Below, piece by piece: positions 9,172 through 17,774 of a stretch of 64,000 bases of DNA. The stretch lies in the NCBI GenBank assembly GCA_018268715.1, contig JAFDVZ010000015.1, positions 327,238-391,237 of the forward strand. Direction: 5' to 3'. Position 1 is the stretch's first letter; each line of letters begins with the position of its first letter. The notes below the pieces were generated by a model. That model did not search any database, had not been told where the DNA came from, and saw only the letters and a program-made list of their open reading frames with translations. This stretch comes from Acidobacteriota bacterium. Its GTDB lineage: Bacteria; Acidobacteriota; Terriglobia; Bryobacterales; Bryobacteraceae. The position numbers were made by a program, and so were the translations under genes.

Positions 9172-10488
9172 CTAGTTTACGCTTTCGCCAACCAGCGAGT
9201 TGGGACCGGAGCGCGTCACCTGTACGTCGAGATACCGCCCAATCAGCGATTCGCCGCCCTCGCGCGGGCGGATGAAGTTCAACGTCTTGTTCTGCGAGGT
9301 GCGGCCGATCCACTGGCCGGTGGCCTTGTTGAAGCCCTCCACCAGCGCCTCCTGCACCGTGCCCACCGCCGCCGCGTTCTGTTTGATCTGAATGGTCCGC
9401 TGCTTTTCCTGGAGCGCCGTCAGGCGAGCGCTCTTCACCGGCTCCGGCACGTGGTCCTCATAGCGCAGGGCCGGCGTGTTCGGACGCTGCGAGTACTTGA
9501 AGCTGAACACCGAGTCGTAGCCGCACTCGTCGAGCAGGTTCATGGTCGCCTCGAAGTCCTCGTCCGTTTCGCCGGGGAAGCCGACGATGATATCGGTGGT
9601 GATGGCGATGTTGCGGGGCGAACGCTTCATCCACTCGATGCGGCGCATGTACTCGTCGCGCGTGTAGAGCCGCTGCATCCGGTCGAGCACGCGCGTCGAG
9701 CCGGATTGCACCGGCAGGTGCACGTGGTTGCACAGCACCGGATTCTCGTCCATCGCGTCGATGATCTCCTTGCCGAAGTCGCGCGGATGGGACGTGGTGA
9801 ACCGGACGCGCCGGATGCCGGGAACCTTGCCCATGGCGCCGAGCAGCGCGGCGAAGTCCCAGCCGGCGGGCGAGGGGTCGCGGTAGCTGTTCACGTTCTG
9901 GCCGAGCAGTTGGATCTCGGTGTAGCCGGCCTCGGCGAGCGAATGGGCCTCCCGGATGACGCTGTCGCTCGTGCGGCTGCGCTCGGGCCCGCGAGTCATC
10001 GGCACCACGCAATAGGCGCAGGCTTTGTCGCAGCCTTCGATGATGGTCAGATAGGCCCGGTGCGGATTGTCGCGGCGGGCGAAGGGCGTCTCGAACGTGT
10101 CCTCGGTCTCCAGGCTGAGGCCGGTGACGCGGCGGGCGCCGGACTCCAGTTGCACCAGCATCTGGGGCAGCGAGTTATAACTCGCCGAGCCGCACACCAA
10201 TCCGACGTGGGGCGCCTTTTCAAAGACGCGATGTCCTTCCTGTTGCGCCACGCAGCCGAGCACGCCGAACACCTTGCCCGCGCCATGATCCTTCTTGAAC
10301 TGCTGCAGCCGGCTGAACACCTTCTGTTCGGCCTTGTCCCGGATGCTGCAGGTGTTATACAGCACCAGGTCGGCGGACTCCGGCGTAGCGACCTGTGAAT
10401 AGCCTTCGGCCATCAACGTACCGATCACTTTCTCGGAATCGTGAACGTTCATCTGACAGCCGAACGTTTCGATGTAGAAGGTCTTCAT
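9172..10488 (-). CDS. miaB: tRNA-2-methylthio-N6-dimethylallyladenosine synthase
   Basis: Radical-SAM methylthiotransferase of 438 residues that adds the 2-methylthio group to i6A37 of tRNAs reading UNN codons. The N-terminal UPF0004 domain carries the auxiliary cluster cysteines C11, C47 and C79. The radical-SAM triad is C153, C157 and C160 in EGCDKACAYCVVP. A TRAM domain ends the protein (ESLIGRYLDVQVT). N-terminus MKTFYIETFGCQMN and overall length are typical. It heads a minus-strand group with the nuclease-family and DUF218 genes, divergent from the TonB receptor. Confidence 0.96.
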   Translation of the reverse strand: MKTFYIETFGCQMNVHDSEKVIGTLMAEGYSQVATPESADLVLYNTCSIRDKAEQKVFSRLQQFKKDHGAGKVFGVLGCVAQQEGHRVFEKAPHVGLVCGSASYNSLPQMLVQLESGARRVTGLSLETEDTFETPFARRDNPHRAYLTIIEGCDKACAYCVVPMTRGPERSRTSDSVIREAHSLAEAGYTEIQLLGQNVNSYRDPSPAGWDFAALLGAMGKVPGIRRVRFTTSHPRDFGKEIIDAMDENPVLCNHVHLPVQSGSTRVLDRMQRLYTRDEYMRRIEWMKRSPRNIAITTDIIVGFPGETDEDFEATMNLLDECGYDSVFSFKYSQRPNTPALRYEDHVPEPVKSARLTALQEKQRTIQIKQNAAAVGTVQEALVEGFNKATGQWIGRTSQNKTLNFIRPREGGESLIGRYLDVQVTRSGPNSLVGESVN

Positions 10489-10524
10489 GCGGGTCTACCT
10501 TCTAGAGTAACAGCTTGGTCCCAA

Positions 10525-10593
10525 CCGATTGTCTTAACGCTGTTTGGCCGATCGGGTTAAGAACTTGACAATCGGCTAAAAACGGAATACGCT
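10525..10593 (+). promoter_or_regulatory. Promoter and overlapping inverted repeat of the Oar-like receptor gene
   Basis: A perfect -35 TTGACA (10565-10570) is followed by a 17-base spacer and a weak -10 TACGCT (10588-10593). An interrupted inverted repeat overlaps the -35: CCGATTGTC (10525-10533) pairs exactly with GACAATCGG (10567-10575), and inside it CTTAAC (10533-10538) pairs with GTTAAG (10556-10561). This could be an operator covering the promoter. The binding protein is unknown. Confidence 0.5.
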
Positions 10594-10681
10594 CCCTGTT
10601 AAACCCAACAACCGGAGCAACTTGCGCCGGTTGGTAGTCTCGAATCTGTTCTGAAGGTTAAAAAGAAAGGGAGAGTGACGA

Positions 10682-13600
10682 ATGAAGCGCATTCTCACAG
10701 TGGGAGTGTTTGCGTTAGTCCTTGGCTTGGCCCTGGCTCCGCACGCATTCGCTCAAGCAACCTCGACCTCCACGTTGCAGGGCACGGTTCTCGACAAAAG
10801 CGGCGCCGTAATTCCAGGCGCCGAAGTGAAAGTTACCAGCCCCTCCACCGGTTTGACGCGGCAGATGAATTCCAGTTCCGCCGGCAGCTACCGGTTCGAC
10901 CAGATGCCCGCCGGCAAGTACGAACTGCGGGTTTCGGCCAAGGGTTTCGCCACCGAGCTGATCGGCAACCTGGAACTGATCGTCGGCCAGACGGCCACCA
11001 TCAACTCCACGCTGTCGCCCAGCCAGCAGGCTGAAATCGTGACGGTCGAAGCCGGCGGCGCGCCGCTGGTGGACGTTACCAAGACCGACATCAGCACTCC
11101 GATCAACACGCAGCAGGTGCAGGAGCTGCCGTTGAACGGACGCGACTTCGTGAACCTGGCGATTCTCGCGCCCGGCGCCCGTCCGGTGGACAGCTACGAT
11201 CCGACCAAGAACCGCGTCGGCGTGTTCGCCACCAACGGCTCGAGCGGCCGCAACGTGAACGTCACGGTGAACGGCATCGACAACAAGGATGGCACGGTGG
11301 GCGGCCCCGTCATGCAGATGCCGCTCGAGGCCATCCAGGAGTTCAACATCAGCACGCAGCGCTTTTCAGCCGCCAACGGACGCAGCGAAGGCGCGGCGAT
11401 CAACGTGATCACCAAGTCCGGAAGCAACGAACTCCACGGATCGGCTTACTTCTACGATCGCGAAAAGGCCTTCAACGCCCTGAACGCGTTTGAGACCGAG
11501 AAGGGCGACTTCAGCCGCCAGCAGTTCGGCGGATCGATCGGCGCTCCCATCAAGAAGGACAAGACCTTCGTGTTCTTCGCGCTCGAGCGGGCGCGCGAGG
11601 AAACGGCCATCAGCGTGGACCCGGCCGGCTACAAGGAACTGGCCGCGGCCAAGGCCGCGGGCTTCGCGCTGGAGCCGGCGACGTCGATTCCGACGCCGTA
11701 CTACGACTGGCGCTACAGCGGCCGCCTGGACCACCGCCTGAGCGAGAAGCACAACCTGTTTGTCAGCTACAACAACCAGAACAACCGGGGGTTGAACGAC
11801 CAGTCCGGTTCGAACAACGACCTGACCGCGGGCAACTTCACCACCAACCAGCTCATCCTGGCCAACGCCACTTTGAGTTCCGTGATTTCGCCGCGCATCG
11901 TCAATTCGGTGACCGTGGGCTACCAGTATTGGAACAACCTGATCGCCACCGACAAATACGCCAACACGTTCAACACGCCGTCGGTGACGTGGGGCACCAA
12001 CGGCAACGTTCCGCAGCAATCCTACCAGGCCAAGTGGCAGTTCAAGGACGACCTGTCGATCATCCGCGGCAGGCACACGTTCAAGACCGGCTTCGACTTC
12101 CTGTATGAGCCGAAGCTGGGTGGATTCTTCGTTTATAACGCGACCCCCGCCATCACCTTTATCGACGACCCGACCACGATCGTCGCCGACAAGGCGAACT
12201 ACCCGCAGGGCTTCGCCACGCCGGGCGCGGTGTCGAGCATCAGCTACACCTCCGGCAACCCGTACTTCTTCATCTCGGGCAAGATGTTCGGCGTCTACTT
12301 CCAGGACGACTTCAAGGTGAACCGCAAACTGACCTTGAACCTGGGCGTGCGCTGGGACCGCGACTTCGGCCTGTTCGGCAACGACCAGCAGCTCCGCAAT
12401 CGCACCTACCAGATGCTGAAGGCGGTGGGCAGCCCCTACGCCGGCACTCCGCACGACGACAGCAAGGACATCAGCCCGCGCTTCGGCCTGGCTTACGACG
12501 TCAAGGGCGACGGCAAACACATCGTCCGCATGGGCTATGGCCTGTACTTCGGCCAGACCTTCCAGAACATCCCGCTGTTCATGCTGCAGCAGGCCAACCC
12601 GACCCTGTTCTCGCAGACCGTTTACACGAGCGCCGGACCCGGCGATCCGACGGCCAGCGCGCTGCCGGGCGGCAAGCTGCTGTCGGCGTGGCGCTATGGC
12701 GTGGACTCGGTGCCCCCGATTCCGGCGGCCTCCACGGTGCACAACCCTGGCGACGCGACCAATATCGTCGACAAAGACTACCGGAATCCGTACACGCAGC
12801 AGTGGAACGCCGGCTACGCCTGGTCGTTGACCGACAACCAGGTGATCGAAGTCGATTACGTTCACGTTCTCGGCCTGCATGAGAACAAGAACGTCAACAT
12901 CAACCCGCAGCTTCCGTCGCTGGGCTTCGCGCGTCCGTACACGGCCGCGTTCAAGGCGGCGGGCCTGCCGGTGCTCGCGCAGATCACCGATAGCCAGTCG
13001 ATCAGCCGTTCGCGGTACGACGGACTGAACATCGTCTACCGGCGGCGCATGACGCGGCACTTCAGCATCAACACCAACTACGTTCTGTCGCGCGGCGTGT
13101 CGTACAACGGCGCGGCGGCGAGCTACAGCATCCGGCCGAGCGACATCCTGAACATCTTCGGTCCGCAGGACTTCGGCCCGGTGCCGAGCGACGAGCGGCA
13201 CCGCTGGGTGTTCAGCGGCATCTTCGACCTGAAGTGGGGCATCAAGGTCTCGCCGATCATGCAGTGGGCGTCGGCGCGTCCTTACACCGCCACCGAGGGC
13301 CTGAGCTGGTACGGTTACGGCGGCGGCGTGGGCACGGCGCACGCGGTGCTGCTCAAGAGCGACGCGAACAACTACACGGCGACCAAGAGCTACACTTCGG
13401 CGCAGTTGCGCGACTGCGTGGCGGCCGGCAATTGCACGGTGGCGCCGTTCGACAGCCTGCGCGGACAGGCGTTCTTCCAACTGGACAGCCGGTTCAGCCG
13501 GGAATTCCTGTTCAAGGACCGCTGGAAGCTGGACCTGTTCTTCCAGGCGTTCGACCTGACCAATCGGGCCAACTACGGCGGAAACTACTACGGCAGCATC

Positions 13601-13702
13601 CGAAGCACCTCGTTCGGCCAGCCGTCGGGCTTCCTGTCGGCGAGCGGCGTGATTGCGCCGCGGTCGTTCTCCGGAGAATTCGGAGCAACGTTCCGTTTCT
13701 AA
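10682..13702 (+). CDS. TonB-dependent receptor, Oar-like, with carboxypeptidase-regulatory-like domain
   Basis: An outer-membrane receptor of 1006 residues. The signal peptide (1-25) ends LAPHAFAQ. A carboxypeptidase-regulatory-like (CnaB-type) domain spans about 35-115 (LDKSGAVIPGAEVKVTSP). The plug begins near 130 (INTQQVQELPLNGRDFVNLA), and a long beta-barrel ends in EFGATFRF with the terminal aromatic expected of outer-membrane proteins. An SD-like purine stretch (AAAGGGAGAG) precedes the ATG. The family is greatly expanded in Solibacteres and usually imports large or bound nutrients; the ligand here is unknown and no SusD-type partner lies beside it. A terminator follows. Confidence 0.92.
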   Translation: MKRILTVGVFALVLGLALAPHAFAQATSTSTLQGTVLDKSGAVIPGAEVKVTSPSTGLTRQMNSSSAGSYRFDQMPAGKYELRVSAKGFATELIGNLELIVGQTATINSTLSPSQQAEIVTVEAGGAPLVDVTKTDISTPINTQQVQELPLNGRDFVNLAILAPGARPVDSYDPTKNRVGVFATNGSSGRNVNVTVNGIDNKDGTVGGPVMQMPLEAIQEFNISTQRFSAANGRSEGAAINVITKSGSNELHGSAYFYDREKAFNALNAFETEKGDFSRQQFGGSIGAPIKKDKTFVFFALERAREETAISVDPAGYKELAAAKAAGFALEPATSIPTPYYDWRYSGRLDHRLSEKHNLFVSYNNQNNRGLNDQSGSNNDLTAGNFTTNQLILANATLSSVISPRIVNSVTVGYQYWNNLIATDKYANTFNTPSVTWGTNGNVPQQSYQAKWQFKDDLSIIRGRHTFKTGFDFLYEPKLGGFFVYNATPAITFIDDPTTIVADKANYPQGFATPGAVSSISYTSGNPYFFISGKMFGVYFQDDFKVNRKLTLNLGVRWDRDFGLFGNDQQLRNRTYQMLKAVGSPYAGTPHDDSKDISPRFGLAYDVKGDGKHIVRMGYGLYFGQTFQNIPLFMLQQANPTLFSQTVYTSAGPGDPTASALPGGKLLSAWRYGVDSVPPIPAASTVHNPGDATNIVDKDYRNPYTQQWNAGYAWSLTDNQVIEVDYVHVLGLHENKNVNINPQLPSLGFARPYTAAFKAAGLPVLAQITDSQSISRSRYDGLNIVYRRRMTRHFSINTNYVLSRGVSYNGAAASYSIRPSDILNIFGPQDFGPVPSDERHRWVFSGIFDLKWGIKVSPIMQWASARPYTATEGLSWYGYGGGVGTAHAVLLKSDANNYTATKSYTSAQLRDCVAAGNCTVAPFDSLRGQAFFQLDSRFSREFLFKDRWKLDLFFQAFDLTNRANYGGNYYGSIRSTSFGQPSGFLSASGVIAPRSFSGEFGATFRF

Positions 13703-13724
13703 ACACTGTTCTGAGTAAGGTAGA

Positions 13725-13760
13725 GGGCCGGTTTCCTAAGGAAATCGGCCCATTTTCTTA
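13725..13760 (+). terminator. Rho-independent terminator after the TonB receptor
   Basis: GGGCCGGTTT (from 13725) pairs with AAATCGGCCC (to 13751) with one wobble pair around a 7-base loop CCTAAGG. It is followed by ATTTTCTTAT. It lies 22 bases after the receptor stop codon. Confidence 0.8.
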
Positions 13761-13805
13761 TAGGTATTCTCCCCAAGCCCTATTGACGACGCGGTACAAT
13801 AGGAT

Positions 13806-14048
13806 ATGCTCGCACGGGTGCAGCACGACGCTACTCGGGTTTCCGCTCTCGTAACCGCTCTCGAACAGCATGAAATTACCCTGGATGAATTTTCCGACGC
13901 TGTCGAGTTTCTGACTCCGGAGGCCATTCAGGTCACTTCCACAATTCTACGGAGTTGGGCCGGTCCGGACGGCTTGTATTCCGGATCTCTTTCCGTGGCA
14001 GCCTGCCTGTGTTCCCGGCTGGCGTCCCGCGGCCGCAGCCTATCCTGA
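13806..14048 (+). CDS. Hypothetical 80-residue protein
   Basis: A short acidic N-terminal half (ALEQHEITLDEFSDAVEFL) is followed by an apolar stretch. No family is recognised and no signal peptide is clear. A weak purine stretch (AGGA) lies 3 bases before the ATG, and a TACAAT at 13795-13800 would put a transcript start almost on the ATG. It stands alone between a terminator and the DUF2252 gene. It may be a real small gene or chance. Confidence 0.35.
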   Translation: MLARVQHDATRVSALVTALEQHEITLDEFSDAVEFLTPEAIQVTSTILRSWAGPDGLYSGSLSVAACLCSRLASRGRSLS

Positions 14049-14066
14049 TTTCGGCGCTTCCGGCGC

Positions 14067-14072
14067 TATAAT
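14067..14072 (+). promoter_or_regulatory. -10 box of the DUF2252 gene
   Basis: A perfect TATAAT ends 9 bases before the GTG start at 14082, so the mRNA would have a leader of only a few bases. No clear -35 is seen. Confidence 0.45.
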
Positions 14073-14081
14073 TTCAGGACT

Positions 14082-15161
14082 GTGAATTTCACTGAAGCCA
14101 CCCGCAAGTACGAACGATGGCTGGGGCGGGAGCTTACTCTCGTCCGGTCCGACCTTACCCTCAAACATCAACACATGACGGAAGGGTGTTTCCCTTTCCT
14201 GCGCGCGACTTTCTATCGCTGGGCCCAACTGTTTCCCGAGATCTGCAAGGCGCAGCACACGGCGCCGCGCGTGCTCGGGGTGGGCGACCTGCACGTTGAG
14301 AACTTCGGGACCTGGCGGGATATCGAAGGACGCCTGGTGTGGGGCGTCAACGATTTCGACGAGGCCGCCACGGCCCCGTACCTGATCGACATTGTGCGGC
14401 TGCTGGCGAGTGTCGAGATCGCGCGGGGCGAGCAACGCGTCCACATCGCGACCGCGGATGCGCTGGAAGCCTTCCGGGGCGGCTATCGAGAGCATCTGGA
14501 ATCGGGCGGCGAGCCGATTGTGCTGATGGAGAAGCACCCGGCGCTGCGGACCATGGCGGTGGCCCGGTTGAAAAATCCGGCGGCGTTCTGGACCAAACTG
14601 AACGGCCTTGAGACGCTGCGGGGCGGGGTTCCGACCGAGGCGGCGCGCGGCGTTCGGGCGCTGCTGCCGGATCGGAAGGCGACCGGGCTGCGATGGGTGC
14701 ACCGGACCGCCGGGCTGGGGAGCCTGGGGCGACGGCGGTTTGTCGCCATCGCGTCGTGGCGCGGCGGGCTGATCGCGCGGGAGGCCAAGGAGCTGGCGCC
14801 TTCGGCCGCGGTGTGGGCCGGTTGGGCGAAGCAGACCAGCATACGGTACCAGGAACTGATCGAGACCTCGGTGCGGTCGACGGATCCGTTTGTCCGCCTG
14901 CGCCGGAAGTGGCTGATCCGACGGCTGGCGCCGGATTGTTCGCGGATTGAGCTGGCGTCGCTCGGCGAGCAGCGCGATGAGCAACGGCTGCTGCAGAATA
15001 TGGGCCGGGAGACGGCGAATGTCCACCTGGCTACCGGGAAGGCCAAGCGGCTGCTGGCCGATTTGGAGTCGCGCAAGGCGTCGGAGTTGCTGAAGGCGGT
15101 GAAGGCCATGGTGAAAGCCACCGGGGCCGATTGGGCGGAGTGGAAGGCGGCCCATCGCTGA
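14082..15161 (+). CDS. DUF2252 family protein
   Basis: A 359-residue protein with the DUF2252 hallmarks GVGDLHVENFGTWRD and GVNDFDEAATAPYLIDIVRL. These resemble the catalytic and metal loops of a kinase-like fold (aminoglycoside-phosphotransferase superfamily), so ATP-dependent phosphotransfer is possible, but no member's reaction is firmly known to me. The start is GTG at 14082 (MNFTEATRKYERWLGREL), just after a TATAAT box. It stands alone; the next gene is convergent. Confidence 0.82.
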   Translation: MNFTEATRKYERWLGRELTLVRSDLTLKHQHMTEGCFPFLRATFYRWAQLFPEICKAQHTAPRVLGVGDLHVENFGTWRDIEGRLVWGVNDFDEAATAPYLIDIVRLLASVEIARGEQRVHIATADALEAFRGGYREHLESGGEPIVLMEKHPALRTMAVARLKNPAAFWTKLNGLETLRGGVPTEAARGVRALLPDRKATGLRWVHRTAGLGSLGRRRFVAIASWRGGLIAREAKELAPSAAVWAGWAKQTSIRYQELIETSVRSTDPFVRLRRKWLIRRLAPDCSRIELASLGEQRDEQRLLQNMGRETANVHLATGKAKRLLADLESRKASELLKAVKAMVKATGADWAEWKAAHR

Positions 15162-15195
15162 CACTTCGGGCTTGGGCGCCGCGCCGCCGACCGCG

Positions 15196-15819
15196 CTAGA
15201 CACGGTTTTCGGCGTCGGGGGCGTCCGGCCGAGGCTGGTTTTCGCGCTTCCAGGAGTCCGGCGTGGCGAAGGTGTTGCGGTAAATCGCGTTGTAACGGTC
15301 CTGCTCTTCCTGCTCCCGGCGTTCCTGGCGGCGTTGAGCGGCTTGCTCCTCCAATTTCGCCTTGTGCTGGGCGGCCGCCTTCAGGAGTTCGGCGTGCGCC
15401 TTGAAGTAGGCACGGGCGGCGTCGTTTGCGTAGCGGCGCAGGAGCTCGAATATGTTGTTGACTTTATTGGACAAGTTCGCCACCAGGAGCGATTCTGGGT
15501 TCGATTCGTCAACCCCTGCGATCAGTTGTTCCAGGGCGATGGATTCGTATCGACGGACACGGTCGAGGCGCCAGCGGCTCTCCGCCATTTGGCGCAACAG
15601 GAACTGGGCGTGGGGGGATTGGGGCTCGAATTCGCGGGCGAGTTCGTCGGTGAGGTCGGCGAAGGCGGCGGCGTCCTCGTGGGGGAGGACGACGAATCCG
15701 TGCGATAGACCGTGGGTGGTCGAGTTTCGGGAAGAGGCGGCCTTGCCTTCCGGCGTCTTCGGGCCGGTGGAGCTTTTCGCGTTCTCGCGATTGGCGTGGA
15801 TTTTCAGGGTCGAACTCAT
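15196..15819 (-). CDS. Hypothetical protein with STGPKTPEGKA motif
   Basis: A 207-residue protein. The N-terminus NRENAKSSTGPKTPEGKA followed by NSTTHGL belongs to a family I remember as widespread and multicopy in Acidobacteria and Planctomycetes with no known function. The middle is helical, and the C-terminal third is a charged coiled-coil-like stretch rich in Gln, Glu and Arg (about 145-185). No signal peptide or membrane segment is seen. The short conserved head and repetitive spread in genomes have suggested a mobile or DNA-related role, but nothing here tests that. Confidence 0.65.
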   Translation of the reverse strand: MSSTLKIHANRENAKSSTGPKTPEGKAASSRNSTTHGLSHGFVVLPHEDAAAFADLTDELAREFEPQSPHAQFLLRQMAESRWRLDRVRRYESIALEQLIAGVDESNPESLLVANLSNKVNNIFELLRRYANDAARAYFKAHAELLKAAAQHKAKLEEQAAQRRQERREQEEQDRYNAIYRNTFATPDSWKRENQPRPDAPDAENRV

Positions 15820-15937
15820 GCTGGCTGTTCTCCACCTTCACTGTAGCGGCCGGGTGCAAGCTTTATGGGGGCGCTTTAGGAGTGAGTTGGTTTTGAATCA
15901 GATGGTTGGGCTGTGGATAAATCCGTGTGAACGGGCG

Positions 15938-17353
15938 TCAGCGCAGGGCTTGGGCGAGGGCTGCCGCGCCGCGGCGGATGGCGCGACGGTCGAAGGCGGC
16001 GAAGCCTAAGAGCAGGGCGGGGTGACGGCGGCGGGAGAGGGAGAAACGGTCGAGAGGCCAGACTTCCACATCGTGGTTTGCGGCGGATTCGGCGGCCTCC
16101 GTGGAACTCATGCCGTTCAACAGACGGGCCGGGATGTTGAGGCCTGCTTCGATTTCGGGTAGTTCCAGGACGCCTTCGAGATGATGCCCGATTTCCTGGC
16201 GGAGCGCCTGGAGGCGATCGGCGTAGAGCCGGCGCATGCGGCGGAGGTGGGTGGCGAACTGGCCCTGATCGATGAACGCCGCGAGCACCTGCTGGGGGAG
16301 GACTGCGGGGTGGCGCTCCACTAGTGACCGGAGGCGGAGGAGCGGGTCGAGCCACTGGTCCGGGAGCGCCAGGTAGCCCAGGCGGAGGGCGGGGAAGAGC
16401 GCCTTGTTGAATGTCCCGACCAGGCAGACCTGGTCCGCGCCGGGGAGTCCTTTCATGGCCGGCAGAGGGCGGCCGGAGAAGCGGAATTCGCTGTCGTAAT
16501 CGTCCTCAAAGATGGCCACGTTGTGGCGACGGGCCCAGTTGAGGATTTCGAGGCGACGGGGGAGGGCGAGAGTGACGCCGGTGGGGAACTGGTGGGCGGG
16601 CGTCAGGTAGACGGCCCTGGGGCGGGGGCAGGCCTTGAGGCCCGCGGCGAAGTCCAGCCCGTCGGCGTCGACCGGGACGGGGACGATGGCGGCGCCGGCG
16701 CGGCGGAAGATTTCGGCGGCTTCGATGTAACCGGGGTCCTCCATCCAGACCTTGTCGCCGGGGCGGAGGAGGGCTCGGGCGAGGAGGTCGAGGCCTTGCT
16801 GGGCTCCGGAGACGATGACGATTTGGGCGGGGTGGCAGGCGACGCCTCGCGAGGCGCCGAGGTGGGCGGCTATGGCTTCGCGGAGGGCGGGTTCGCCGGC
16901 GGGGGAGCCGGCGGCGAGGTGGGCGAGGCCCAGGGATTTCGTGATGCGGGCGGTGAGGCGGGCCCAGGTCTCGATGGGGAACTCGGCGAGGGCGGGCTCG
17001 ACCGGGCGGAAGGGGCGGATGCGGGCGGGGCGCGTTGGGAGGCTCGGGCGGGCGGCGGGCTTCGGGGGGCGGGGCGGGGTGTAGTCCTCCGGGAGGCTGG
17101 CGCTGACGCGGGCGCCAGAGCCGGCGCGGGTTTCGAGGTAGCCTTCGTCGCGGAGTCGGTTGAAGACGTTGACCACGATGCGGCGGGAGATGACGTAGTC
17201 CTGGGCGAGGCGGCGCGTGGGCGGGAGCGCGGCGCCGCGGCGGAGACGGCCTTCGAGGATGGCTCGGCGGAGTTCGTCGTAGAGCCATTGGGTGATGGTG
17301 GAACCTTTGGGCCGGGTTGGGAGGGCGATGTCGTGGGGTTTCAATTGGTCCAC
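15938..17353 (-). CDS. MocR/PdxR-type regulator (GntR HTH fused to aminotransferase fold)
   Basis: A 471-residue MocR-family protein. A GntR winged helix (about 1-80; LYDELRRAILEGRLRRGAAL and RRLAQDYVISRR) is joined by a linker to a fold-type-I aminotransferase domain. SGAQQGLDLLARALL and EDPGYIEA are standard blocks, and the PLP lysine is in GTFNKALFP. The start is set at GTG 17353, because the frame above it lies over the divergent cupin gene. MocR proteins often control a neighbouring gene, so the cupin starting 67 bases away is the likeliest target. PLP metabolism or an amino compound may be the effector. Confidence 0.88.
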   Translation of the reverse strand: MDQLKPHDIALPTRPKGSTITQWLYDELRRAILEGRLRRGAALPPTRRLAQDYVISRRIVVNVFNRLRDEGYLETRAGSGARVSASLPEDYTPPRPPKPAARPSLPTRPARIRPFRPVEPALAEFPIETWARLTARITKSLGLAHLAAGSPAGEPALREAIAAHLGASRGVACHPAQIVIVSGAQQGLDLLARALLRPGDKVWMEDPGYIEAAEIFRRAGAAIVPVPVDADGLDFAAGLKACPRPRAVYLTPAHQFPTGVTLALPRRLEILNWARRHNVAIFEDDYDSEFRFSGRPLPAMKGLPGADQVCLVGTFNKALFPALRLGYLALPDQWLDPLLRLRSLVERHPAVLPQQVLAAFIDQGQFATHLRRMRRLYADRLQALRQEIGHHLEGVLELPEIEAGLNIPARLLNGMSSTEAAESAANHDVEVWPLDRFSLSRRRHPALLLGFAAFDRRAIRRGAAALAQALR

Positions 17354-17420
17354 CGTATGTGAACGAAAGTGGCTACATCGAGTGTACCGATTCGCCGGTA
17401 GGATGGAGGCAGGAGGGACG

Positions 17421-17774
17421 ATGGCTGTGGATCGAGTGCAGTTGGTGCGTACGGCGGAGACGGATTGGAAGGCGCTGGATGAGCCGGGTGTGACGGGGAT
17501 TTCGGTGAAGGCGCTGCGGCGTGACGAGGCGAGCGGGCGGGCTCCGACGATTCTGCTGAAGTTCGAGGCCGGGGCTTCGTATCCGGCGCATGACCATCCG
17601 GGCGGGGAGGAGATCTTCGTGCTGGAGGGCGAGGTGCGGCTGGGCAAGGACCGTCTGCGGGCCGGGGATTACTTGTATACGCCGGTGGGAGGAAAACACT
17701 CCGTGCGGACGGAGACAGGATGCGTGTTGCTCCTGTCCGCGCCCGAGGAGGTGGTGATTCTTACAAGAGATTAG
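17421..17774 (+). CDS. Small cupin-domain protein
   Basis: A 117-residue single-domain cupin. Motif 1 reads YPAHDHPGGEEIFVLEGE, giving His, His and Glu metal ligands; motif 2 is represented by YLYTPVGGKHSV. The start at ATG 17421 is chosen because AGGAGG lies 4 bases before it; an ATG at 17403 is in frame but lacks a good SD. Possible roles include a dioxygenase, an isomerase or a small-molecule sensor related to ChrR-like anti-sigma cupins. It is divergent from the MocR regulator and overlaps the convergent hydrolase gene by 4 bases. Confidence 0.85.
   Translation: MAVDRVQLVRTAETDWKALDEPGVTGISVKALRRDEASGRAPTILLKFEAGASYPAHDHPGGEEIFVLEGEVRLGKDRLRAGDYLYTPVGGKHSVRTETGCVLLLSAPEEVVILTRD

Noticed and set aside
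11366..13480. 704-codon open frame on the minus strand opposite the Oar-like receptor
   Set aside because: It is Arg/Val/Ala-rich with no family resemblance and mirrors the codon bias of the real plus-strand receptor; a GC-rich shadow frame.
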